The notes under the pieces were generated by a model. The model made no database searches. It saw nothing but the letters and a program-made list of their open reading frames with translations, and was not told where the DNA came from. From the NCBI GenBank assembly GCA_958295945.1, contig OY282386.1:5270001-5334000 (forward strand): a DNA stretch of 64,000 nucleotides, written 5' to 3'. Positions 55,097 to 62,886 of the stretch are shown here, one piece after another. The stretch is from Candidatus Poribacteria bacterium (GTDB lineage Bacteria > Poribacteria > WGA-4E > WGA-3G). A program made the translations under genes and the position numbers. The stretch's first letter is position 1, and every line of letters starts with the position of its first letter.

Positions 55097-55804
55097 ATGA
55101 ACGTATTAATTACCTCAGCAGGTTCTGAATTGGCATGTAAATTAGCAGACGCAGCCGCCGAATCGCACACAATTCGTCTAACTGAACTTCAGCATGTTGA
55201 TACTAACTATGACTTTATGCAAAGCGACTTAGGACATGATGAATCAACCAACGATTTAGTGAAAGGCATAGATACAATTGTTCATATTGCACATACACCA
55301 CCTGAACTCAAGGCACAAGCTAATGAACCAGAGAACTTTGAGATCGATTTTCAAACCCGTCGTACCTATAACCTGTTGATCGCTGCATCAGCAGAGGGTG
55401 TCAAACACTTCATCTATGCAAGTACACTCCGCTTATTTGAACAACATGGAGAAGATTGGACAGTGAAAGAAAATTGGAGACCACGTCCTCACACTGAGGG
55501 AGATGTTCTTGCAAAACACCTCGGTGAATTCACATGCCGAGAATTCGCACTCGAAAGGAAAGTCAAAATTACATGTCTGAGACTGGGAGCAATCGTCACT
55601 GCAGAAGATGCCGCAAAATCAGAATTCAACTCTATGTGGCTTGAAATAAACGATGCAGTCACTGCCTTCCAAGGTGCAATTGATGCTCCATCAGGATGGG
55701 GTGTCTTTCACGTTCAATCGGAGTTCCCCAGTTCCCGTTTTGACATCAACAAGGCAAAGGGACACCTGAAATTCAATCCGCAATTTGTGCCACCGACGAA
55801 ATAG
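55097..55804 (+). CDS. NAD-dependent epimerase/dehydratase-like protein
   Basis: A 235-residue extended-SDR-like protein (VLITSAGSELACKLADAAAE, VKHFIYASTLRLFEQ, HTEGDVLAKHLGEFTCREFA). The cofactor glycine loop is altered: TSAGSELA rather than GxxGxxG. A Ser in YASTLRLF and a Lys in AKHLGE may correspond to the SDR catalytic residues, with the usual Tyr not obvious. The next gene is a relative with a normal loop, so this one may bind its cofactor weakly or act as a partner. It follows the HIT gene by 37 bases. Confidence 0.8.
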   Translation: MNVLITSAGSELACKLADAAAESHTIRLTELQHVDTNYDFMQSDLGHDESTNDLVKGIDTIVHIAHTPPELKAQANEPENFEIDFQTRRTYNLLIAASAEGVKHFIYASTLRLFEQHGEDWTVKENWRPRPHTEGDVLAKHLGEFTCREFALERKVKITCLRLGAIVTAEDAAKSEFNSMWLEINDAVTAFQGAIDAPSGWGVFHVQSEFPSSRFDINKAKGHLKFNPQFVPPTK

Positions 55805-55828
55805 CAAGCATAAACATAAGGAGATTCT

Positions 55829-56560
55829 ATGAAAGTTCTCATTTTAGGTGGTAATGGCTATCTTGGACCACACGTAGTCAAAGCATTAGAACCCTACTAC
55901 ACCTTGCGAGTAACAGACATCAACGAGATTGACACAAACCATGAATCCATGCATGTTGATGTTAGTTCGTTAGATCAAGTCCTTCGCGCATCAGAAGGGA
56001 TGGATACAATCATCAATTGCTCCGTGCTTCGGCATGATCGGAAGTTAGCATTTGATGTTAGCACACGTGGTGCATACAACACAATGCGTGCAGCTGTTAA
56101 ACACGGGATCCAACGCGTCATAAACACCGGCCCTCACTTCACTATTCAAGGCGATGCATATACAAGTTGGGATTACGAGATAAATCCAGATGTTCCACCT
56201 AAAACAAGCACTGGACTATATCCATTAACGAAGGGACTTGGGCAAGAAATCTGCAAAGTCTTTACTGAAAATTACGATATATATGTCCTCTGTTATCTTT
56301 TTCTTAGTTTCCAAGACCTCAATTATGAGAGAGAAGGCACCGATCTCAACCCATTTTCAGTCAGTTGGCGGGATGCGGGTGAGGCGTTTCGTTTGGGGTT
56401 AGAAATTGATCTGGAAGATCTACCATCAAAGTGTGAAATCTTCAACATCTTTGCAGATCTACCACACCAACAATTCTCAAATGACAAAACGAAACGGATT
56501 TTAGGATTTCAACCGCAAGACAACTTTGAATGGATGTGGCATAAGAAGAAAGAAGAATAA
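55829..56560 (+). CDS. NAD-dependent epimerase/dehydratase family protein
   Basis: A 243-residue extended SDR with an intact N-terminal loop, LILGGNGYLGPHVVKAL, and YPLTKGLGQEICKVFTENYD carrying the Tyr-x3-Lys pair. INTGPHFTIQGDAYTSWDYE lies before it. It is shorter than full epimerases (about 310 residues), so the substrate domain is reduced. AAGGAG lies ahead of the ATG. It probably works with the preceding protein on a sugar or sugar-acid; substrate unknown. Confidence 0.88.
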   Translation: MKVLILGGNGYLGPHVVKALEPYYTLRVTDINEIDTNHESMHVDVSSLDQVLRASEGMDTIINCSVLRHDRKLAFDVSTRGAYNTMRAAVKHGIQRVINTGPHFTIQGDAYTSWDYEINPDVPPKTSTGLYPLTKGLGQEICKVFTENYDIYVLCYLFLSFQDLNYEREGTDLNPFSVSWRDAGEAFRLGLEIDLEDLPSKCEIFNIFADLPHQQFSNDKTKRILGFQPQDNFEWMWHKKKEE

Positions 56561-56680
56561 TTGATACCACATACTAACCTTCCACAATAGATAGCAACTA
56601 ACAGAAAGATGTGTTATAATTTAAAATCAGGAAACCGCATTTGCATAGATCTGATTACCTAAATTTTCGGAGGAAGGATG

Positions 56681-57151
56681 ATGGCAACCGTTGATATACC
56701 GACCAAACTAAGAGTAGAACATCTGTTGAATAGCGTAAAACAGTTATCACCCGTAGAATTGGATGAATTTAGGCAAAAGTTCACTGAATGGCAAGAACAT
56801 CAGGACCATTCACCAGATGAAGATTTAGACCCTAGTGCTTCAGATGACGAGGTGTTAGACTTCATAAGGAAAAACACCCGTTTACCAAAAAAAGAGCACC
56901 GTCGATATTGGGAATTGCGACTTAAGCGAGAGGAAACAGATTTAAACGATGACGAATCAGTTGAATATGAGAATTTTATAACAAAGTTGGGAAAGATGAA
57001 TGTTAAACGTATTGAGGCACTCGTTATCTTAGTACACCGTTGGGAAAAACCCGCAACCGAAATTCTATCAGAATATGGTCTACTAATTTCCCATCATGAA
57101 CCACCTGATTACTATGAATCTATTTCGCAACTAAATCAATCAGAAAACTAA
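56681..57151 (+). CDS. Hypothetical protein paired with HNH gene
   Basis: About 156 residues, acidic and helical (LLNSVKQLSPVELDEFRQKF, PDEDLDPSASDDEVLDFIRK, RRYWELRLKREETDLNDDES). No family recognised. CGGAGG precedes the ATG at 56681; the ATG at 56678 abuts it. Twenty bases later an HNH nuclease gene begins. The small acidic protein plus nuclease layout recalls antitoxin/toxin or immunity pairs, but that is only inference. Confidence 0.7.
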   Translation: MATVDIPTKLRVEHLLNSVKQLSPVELDEFRQKFTEWQEHQDHSPDEDLDPSASDDEVLDFIRKNTRLPKKEHRRYWELRLKREETDLNDDESVEYENFITKLGKMNVKRIEALVILVHRWEKPATEILSEYGLLISHHEPPDYYESISQLNQSEN

Positions 57152-57171
57152 AGGCAGGAATAAAGCAAAGG

Positions 57172-57606
57172 ATGATGTCCACTAATCGTATTTCTGCTCG
57201 GATTCGTCGACAAATACAAGAACGTGCGAAAGGATTCTGCGAATATTGCAGAATACCTGATAGTTTCGCCACCTCTTCTTTTCATTGTGAACATATCATT
57301 CCTCAAAAAATCGGTGGAACCAATTCATTAGACAATTTAGCGTGGGCATGTCCACGTTGTAACAACCACAAGCATGCAAAAACACACGCAGATGATCCAC
57401 AGACAGGTTTACGCGTGTTTCTTTTCAATCCGCGTGAAAAGCAGTGGAAAAGACATTTTATGTGGAGTAGAGATTTTCTACATATAATTGGACGTACGCG
57501 GACAGGTAGAGCCACAGTTGAGGCATTAAATATGAATCTACTACAACAAGTAAATTTACGTAGAGCATTACTGAGTTTGGGAGACCATCCAGCACAAATT
57601 AGTTGA
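57172..57606 (+). CDS. HNH endonuclease-like protein
   Basis: A 144-residue protein with an HNH nuclease core: two CxxC pairs (CEYC and CPRC) that would bind structural zinc, FHCEHIIPQKIGGTNSLDNL with the catalytic His, and NNHKHAKTHADDP. Single HNH proteins are found in mobile elements, restriction and toxin systems. The start ATG (57172 or 57175) is close to an AAAGG sequence. The following gene's frame begins inside the last codons of this one, so the region is tightly packed. Confidence 0.88.
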   Translation: MMSTNRISARIRRQIQERAKGFCEYCRIPDSFATSSFHCEHIIPQKIGGTNSLDNLAWACPRCNNHKHAKTHADDPQTGLRVFLFNPREKQWKRHFMWSRDFLHIIGRTRTGRATVEALNMNLLQQVNLRRALLSLGDHPAQIS

Positions 57607-57617
57607 ACAAACCATAT

Positions 57618-58376
57618 ATGAAGATACAACTCTTTGCACATCGTGGTGGTATGGGACGCGCACCCGAAAACACACTCACCTCCTTTAAACAAGCATATAC
57701 AGACGGTGCTGATGCTTTTGAATGTGATGTCTGCCTTACACAAGATAAACAACCTGTCCTCATCCATGTGGATTTCAACCGCAATGACATCAGCAAAGCG
57801 ACAGGATATACCACTCCCCTCAATAACATGGACTGGAATGAAGTGCAAAACCTAAAAGTGCAAAACTCTGATGAACCCGTGGCACACCTTGATGACGCAC
57901 TCAGATTTACACATGAAAACCAGATGCCGTGCTTTATTGAACCGAAATCTGACACACCTGAATTGCTACCGATCATTATTGAACGGATACACCATTTTGA
58001 TGTTATACATCTCGTCAATATTCTTACTTTTTACATACGGAAACACATACTCATTGACGCCAAGCGTTTAGAACCACGTCTCCAAACAAGCGCGATTTTC
58101 CTCAATCCAATGACTAACTTTCTCAAGGCAGCAACAACGATTAATATAAAACGTGTCATCTTTGGATGGAGCAAATTCAATCAATTTAAACTCTATAACA
58201 CAATTACACGCGCTATCCCACGACAAGTTGATGAACTTCGGTCAAACGGATTTGTTGTTGATGCAGGCTTCATCCTAACATCACAAGATGTCGCGTGGGC
58301 AATGCAAAACGGTATTGAAGGCTTATGGGTTAACGATGTTCCGTTCATCAGAAATTCGATTAATAATCGAAAATAA
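57618..58376 (+). CDS. Glycerophosphodiester phosphodiesterase family protein
   Basis: A 252-residue TIM-barrel protein cleaving glycerophosphodiesters. Start landmarks: FAHRGGMGRAPENTLTSFKQ (His8, Arg9) and ECDVCLTQDKQPVLIHVDFN, the metal-binding Glu/Asp strand, where the usual IHD reads IHVD. IEPKSDTPELLP and GLWVNDVPFI continue the barrel. The catalytic His pair is otherwise present, but the altered HxD spacing is worth checking. The ATG at 57618 is preferred to a TTG overlapping the HNH gene. Confidence 0.85.
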   Translation: MKIQLFAHRGGMGRAPENTLTSFKQAYTDGADAFECDVCLTQDKQPVLIHVDFNRNDISKATGYTTPLNNMDWNEVQNLKVQNSDEPVAHLDDALRFTHENQMPCFIEPKSDTPELLPIIIERIHHFDVIHLVNILTFYIRKHILIDAKRLEPRLQTSAIFLNPMTNFLKAATTINIKRVIFGWSKFNQFKLYNTITRAIPRQVDELRSNGFVVDAGFILTSQDVAWAMQNGIEGLWVNDVPFIRNSINNRK

Positions 58377-58401
58377 TATTGAACTATAAGACAAATTAAC
58401 A

Positions 58402-59682
58402 ATGAAAGTTAACATCTGTAATCCACTTCTCAGAACACCTTTGTCCCTAATTGTTGATGATTCGTGTCCAGTGATTAACCTTACCTACTATTGGATTCAG
58501 CAGAGGCATGCGTGGAAAGCAATACATAAACCAAATGTGCCACCCGACCGTTGGGAAGGTGAAGCATCACAACATAAAAACATGTCCAATACCATACCCG
58601 CAGATTTTGCGTGGGAGTGGGCAGAATGGTGTTGGGAGAACGGTGTGAAAGGAAAATTTAGTCTCATTCCGTATCCAGCTGGCATCGGTAGAGTTGACGA
58701 AGGATTTCATCCCGATGCTGTAGAAAATAGTCCGACACACGAATACCAATCGTGGTTGCGGATTTACCGTGAAATAATCTGGCCAAACTTTGATCTGACA
58801 CCAGAGATGTTAACACATACCGCTGTCGTTGATTTAGAGACACTTACCCTAACAGATGAATGGGAACAAGTTGAATGGGTAGACCCTCCTATTGACAATA
58901 GATTGACCGATTATATTATCACTGCCATGAAGATGCTCAATAACGTCGGTATTCCGTGTGAAGGGGTAACAAGTCCTGGGGCATTCGGGAAACGTCAAGA
59001 AGCGGCATATTCAAAAGCAGTACTAACCGCTTCACAGGAGGTGAACAACGATCCACGTCCTTTCTATTTCCTTTGGTTAAAACACGATGAATTCCCTGAT
59101 GTTCCTATATGGCATGCAGAAAAAGAGAAAGGAAGTGCCATTGCAAGCATTGTTGCCTGTGCAGGAGATTGGTTTGGTGGATGGACAGGTTACGATTTAG
59201 GGAATGCTGACCGCTTCATTACAGCGGATTTGCAGGGAGGACGTTTGCCACCTATCCTTGAAAAGCAACTCCCGTGTGTTCTCGTTGGGCATTGGCCCGG
59301 TTTCTATTTCAACGGAGAAAAACTTGGATTTGATGTCCTCAAAACTGTCAAAGAGCGATTGGATAATTACGACCCTGATGGAACAAAAACGATTTGGATG
59401 AAAAACTCAGAGATAGGACACTATTGGATGGCACGTGAATTCACAGACATTACAGTACATTCAGATAGACATCAGATAAATCTTTCCACACAATTCCCAA
59501 CTGCAAACTTTACAATAACTATTGATGTACCAATACGCCGTATTCAAGTTAACGGATGGGACTTACGCCAAGTTCATTCTCAACGCTATCTACAGGCAGA
59601 TACATTTCTGATTGAAGGTAAAAAAACCTTAGTTGTGTTCGATCTGGAAATCGGAAGTACAACTCTTAAGTTGACACTATAA
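58402..59682 (+). CDS. Putative polysaccharide-deacetylase-like protein
   Basis: A 426-residue protein. The first strand holds an Asp pair (SLIVDDSCPVINLTYYW), as in NodB-type carbohydrate deacetylase barrels, and later His-rich parts (THTAVVDLE, PIWHAEKEKG, GHWPGFYFNGE) could supply metal ligands. A C-terminal beta-domain follows (ITIDVPIRRIQVNGWDLR, TLVVFDLEIGSTTL). No signal peptide. I am not sure of the family. It comes 25 bases after the phosphodiesterase gene. Confidence 0.6.
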   Translation: MKVNICNPLLRTPLSLIVDDSCPVINLTYYWIQQRHAWKAIHKPNVPPDRWEGEASQHKNMSNTIPADFAWEWAEWCWENGVKGKFSLIPYPAGIGRVDEGFHPDAVENSPTHEYQSWLRIYREIIWPNFDLTPEMLTHTAVVDLETLTLTDEWEQVEWVDPPIDNRLTDYIITAMKMLNNVGIPCEGVTSPGAFGKRQEAAYSKAVLTASQEVNNDPRPFYFLWLKHDEFPDVPIWHAEKEKGSAIASIVACAGDWFGGWTGYDLGNADRFITADLQGGRLPPILEKQLPCVLVGHWPGFYFNGEKLGFDVLKTVKERLDNYDPDGTKTIWMKNSEIGHYWMAREFTDITVHSDRHQINLSTQFPTANFTITIDVPIRRIQVNGWDLRQVHSQRYLQADTFLIEGKKTLVVFDLEIGSTTLKLTL

Positions 59683-60647
59683 AAAGTTAATCACTCAATG
59701 CAATAGTGATATTGCACATTGCATTGAGTAATTAACTTTGTAATACCAATTCTACAGTGTATCTCATAAATATAGTGAATTATCAAAATAAGTTGACAAA
59801 TCATCTGTCCGAGGGAACTCAGATATACTTTAATGACATGTGTGGACAAGCGAGATAAACAAATCCTAAATAGTTCGCAGCTTTATATTCCCACCTCACG
59901 GCCAAACGCAGAGAATCTGCAATCCAACTGATAAAACGTACCACTTTGAAACGACCCTTATACCGGCGGAATCGCCGACCATCCTGTGTCACAGATCCCT
60001 TACGATTTTCATGCAAACGTCTCTCACGCTATCCTGCCGGCAGTTCGGGCAACACTGACTCAACGATTTGCCACGTTTTATCACTCAGTTCCAGACAATC
60101 ATCCTCTCGCTTTTAGATACGTTAGTGTTTTATCCGAAAAATACTAGTGGACTGTCCAGACTTATTGTGTCCGTCGGGTAGAGGCACGAAACCTCATAGG
60201 TGTCAACTTAAGAAGAAATGCACATTATTATGAATCTCTCTCAATCCGCATTGTTCTTAGGATTGTCCTATATTTTAGTCCCGTAGGGACGATATGTTTA
60301 TAGATCGCGTCTGAAACATATTTATTATACTGCATTGTGAAATAAATAGCAAATTAAAATAAAGAAACCCCGAAAATAAATCAGGGTTTCTTTCAACATA
60401 ATAAATAACGGGGAAATCTGCTTCAGATTGAAACAGAACGCATATCTTGTTAGCATATGCGATTTTTGATTTGTTTATACTGCGGGATGACAAGTCCTAC
60501 AGTTTCAAGTTCTTTTGAAGTTGACTTGATAAATAGCAAGTATATTATATCATATTACCTTGCTTTTGTCCAAAAATAATTATACAATATGCACTATTGA
60601 ACTTTACAACTTCCATTATTGGATAGATTGTCCAAAGGGGTATAACC
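59683..60647. other. Intergenic zone with transposase remnant, REP and hairpin
   Basis: Besides the decayed transposase at 59819-60110, this region holds TATAGTGAATTATCAAAAT (from about 59773), a REP-like TTTTAGTCCCGTAGGGACGA (60273-60292) that also occurs at 61.6 kb, and a hairpin AAAGAAACCC/GGGTTTCTTT (60361-60393) that may act as a terminator. No other gene is supported. Confidence 0.6.
59819..60110 (-). pseudogene. Remnant of an IS5-type transposase
   Basis: On the minus strand the frame reads an N-terminal IS5-like piece (LELSDKTWQIVESVLPELPA), a TAG stop, then in the same frame the C-terminal end (RFKVVRFISWIADSLRLAVR, WEYKAANYLGFVYLACPHMS). The DDE middle, some 200 residues, is missing. 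IS5-family transposases end with a similar R-x-E-Y-x-A-x-N-x-LGF-x-x-L-A-C. No intact copy of this family is in the window. Confidence 0.75.
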
Positions 60648-60836
60648 ATGACAGAGGGAAACAGAGCGTTATTAATAACTTATCTCAAAACTCTAATCCA
60701 TGATATTAACGCAATTGACGACAAAGAGACAAGAAAGGAATTGAAGAAAACAGCAGTTTCAATTGTAGAATTACATAATAAGTCGGGTATCTTGAATCAA
60801 AAAGAAGTTGAAGAAATTGTAAGAGGGGGAAGATAA
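60648..60836 (+). CDS. Small helical protein, 62 aa
   Basis: A 62-residue, highly charged, helical protein (LLITYLKTLIHDINAIDDKE, TRKELKKTAVSIVELHNKSG) with no membrane segment. No family recognised. An AAAGGGG ribosome-binding site sits 7-13 bases ahead of the ATG, which supports translation. It is followed after 43 bases by the lipoprotein gene. Confidence 0.6.
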   Translation: MTEGNRALLITYLKTLIHDINAIDDKETRKELKKTAVSIVELHNKSGILNQKEVEEIVRGGR

Positions 60837-60879
60837 GTATTGTTGCGATACCTATTAAAAAACAAGGAGGATACTTTTG

Positions 60880-61479
60880 ATGAAGTATAGCATAATTACT
60901 ATTTTACTATTCACAATCTTGTTTGCTGGATGTCTGATTGACACGCTCAAGGTTATCAAAGATGATGAAGGGAATGTTATTGATATAGAAAAAGTTGAAG
61001 ACGATCCGTCAAAACCCATAATCATTGATGTTGACACAACGCCTAAGTTAGATGTGTGTGGTTGGTATAACATGATTTACTGGAGTATGAGGCGGGGCAA
61101 ACTGGTCTATTACATTACCGTTGACGAAATTGTTGAAGGTGAACCTGTCGTATTAGGCTTACGTATACTTCAAGATACCGCAAAAAAGCCTTTGAAACTT
61201 TTTAAAGTAAATGTTGAGGAGACAGGGGCGTATGAAAACCCTCGAACATTTGAAGTAATTGACGACACAACAATAGGAGAAGAATCACCACTTGAAATGG
61301 TACCGTTTGAGAGAGAATATGACCTGTCATCTATAATTGATAAACCAGGCACATACTTATTGACACTAACTATTGAAGTTGAGAAATCAGAACTGGAAAT
61401 AAAATATGCTGATACTGCATGGATGTTGTATAGTGCATACCTGTTCAATGTACATGGGAAAGGAACTATTGTAATATGA
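60880..61479 (+). CDS. Lipoprotein of unknown function
   Basis: A 199-residue protein with a lipoprotein signal: short basic start (MKYS), hydrophobic core (IITILLFTILF) and lipobox FAGC, so Cys about 18 should be lipidated. The mature part reads as a beta-sandwich (LVYYITVDEIVEGEPVVLGL, TYLLTLTIEVEKSELEIKYA). The ATG at 60880 with AAGGAGG nine bases ahead is preferred to a TTG one codon earlier. No known family. Confidence 0.8.
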   Translation: MKYSIITILLFTILFAGCLIDTLKVIKDDEGNVIDIEKVEDDPSKPIIIDVDTTPKLDVCGWYNMIYWSMRRGKLVYYITVDEIVEGEPVVLGLRILQDTAKKPLKLFKVNVEETGAYENPRTFEVIDDTTIGEESPLEMVPFEREYDLSSIIDKPGTYLLTLTIEVEKSELEIKYADTAWMLYSAYLFNVHGKGTIVI

Positions 61480-61594
61480 CTTGCAATTTATCAACTATCT
61501 TCCACGACCTGTTGATCTACCTGTAACCCGACTTGTTATTCTTCTTGTTGCCGGCCCTCTACTTGCCGTTCTTCTGGGTGTATAATCCAAGTTT

Positions 61595-61666
61595 CTTTAG
61601 TCCTATAGGGACGATATGTCTGGACGGTGTGGTTAGTACAAACATATCGTCCCTACGGGACTAAAG
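61595..61666. repeat. Palindromic REP pair
   Basis: CTTTAGTCCTATAGGGACGA with ATATGT (61595-61619) is mirrored by ACATATCGTCCCTACGGGAC with TAAAG (61642-61666). One arm also occurs alone at 60273-60298. A typical bacterial REP hairpin. Confidence 0.85.
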
Positions 61667-61717
61667 AACTGACCACTGACCACTGACAGCTGAAAGCCAT
61701 TCCCCATTGGTATAAGA

Positions 61718-62296
61718 TTATTCAGAAGAACTGATGACACCACAACTCACTTGTGTGCCATCTACTAAATCACCATCTCCAACCTGTTCGTGGATAATTA
61801 GGACTTTACCGGCTATATCGGTTGATGGATTGGTGTCAATAGTAAGGTCTACAAGATAGCTACGGTTTCCTGTGCCATCACCATCAGTTGTAAAAGGATA
61901 TGCCTTGAAACCGTCCACTGACCAGATACTTCCAGGTGTGTCACAACTATTGCCAGAATAGATATATGCTGCGTACTTGCGACCAGGGACTGCATCCTGA
62001 ATCTCTACATCAAAGTTCCGAATCGTCGCTGATCCGATGGATGTCGAATCCGAATCTGATCCTACATATTCCGTAAAAGTTGCTGTGCCGGTGATCCCAC
62101 TTCCATCCTTTTCACCAAGTGTTACCGTGATTGTTCTATTTAGATCAAGAATACCTTCGTCAAAAGCTTCAAGCAACCTTGTTGAAAAACGGGATGATGA
62201 ACTGCTTTCACAACCTGTAGTAAAACACGCTGCAAGGATAAGAATAGTTAAAAGAATGTTCTGTATACCACTAAAGGACACTAAATTTTTGTACAT
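61718..62296 (-). CDS. Lipoprotein with degenerate Cu/Zn-SOD-like domain
   Basis: A 192-residue lipoprotein (NILLTILILAACFTTGC, Cys 29 lipidated, then a Ser-rich linker). The C-terminal half follows the SodC pattern: AAYIYSGNSCDTPGSIWSVD, YLVDLTIDTNPSTDIAGKVL and IIHEQVGDG ending VSCGVI. The cysteines for the family disulphide are present, but of the copper/zinc ligands only the His in IIHEQ is seen; the HxH pair reads YIYS. It is therefore unlikely to be an active dismutase. AAAGGAAAA precedes the ATG. Confidence 0.75.
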   Translation of the reverse strand: MYKNLVSFSGIQNILLTILILAACFTTGCESSSSSRFSTRLLEAFDEGILDLNRTITVTLGEKDGSGITGTATFTEYVGSDSDSTSIGSATIRNFDVEIQDAVPGRKYAAYIYSGNSCDTPGSIWSVDGFKAYPFTTDGDGTGNRSYLVDLTIDTNPSTDIAGKVLIIHEQVGDGDLVDGTQVSCGVISSSE

Positions 62297-62886
62297 TTTG
62301 AATTTTCCTTTCTTACGCCAGAATTTGGCGATTTTGAGTAATTTGTTCTCCGTTTTGGAGACTTAATGTATTCAACACAAGAGACATGCCCGTGCATCTG
62401 TCCCCAAATAAAAGAATATTTGGTAAACTTTAGGTGCCCTATGAGTTTATGAACTGAAAACATTAGGCATATCTCATATCCCCGTGTAACGAGGACGCTC
62501 TTCAAGTTCGACTTTATTAAATCTAAAATGTTTTGTTAACAATGTAAAAGTAATTACAGATGTAAGTGCGGAGATTTACAGTCTTCCCGCAAGACTTGAA
62601 ACGTTATTTCGTTTTAGCTTCTTAGTGTGGTGGATTCTTTCTCTACACGCGTCCACCTGTCGCGAGTCCTTTGAACCTTTACTAAAAATATGTACGCAAC
62701 TGACTTGTAAACGATGAATATCATAAACGTTGTTCCGTATCAATTTAATGGTTGACTCGCTAAACATTTATTATATATAGAACGGACAGAATAACCCCAA
62801 AAGTCCCTTCCCCTCGCTTGCGGGGGGATAAAGGGGGGTGAATTTAGGGTGTCCAAAATACCAATATTTATTGCCGAGTAAACCAT
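62297..62886. other. Gap without a recognised gene
   Basis: About 590 bp with no supported coding frame. CCCCTCGCTTGCGGGGG near 62810-62830 is a small hairpin next to GGATAAAGGGGGG, similar to the C-rich palindrome at 22.37 kb. Confidence 0.5.
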
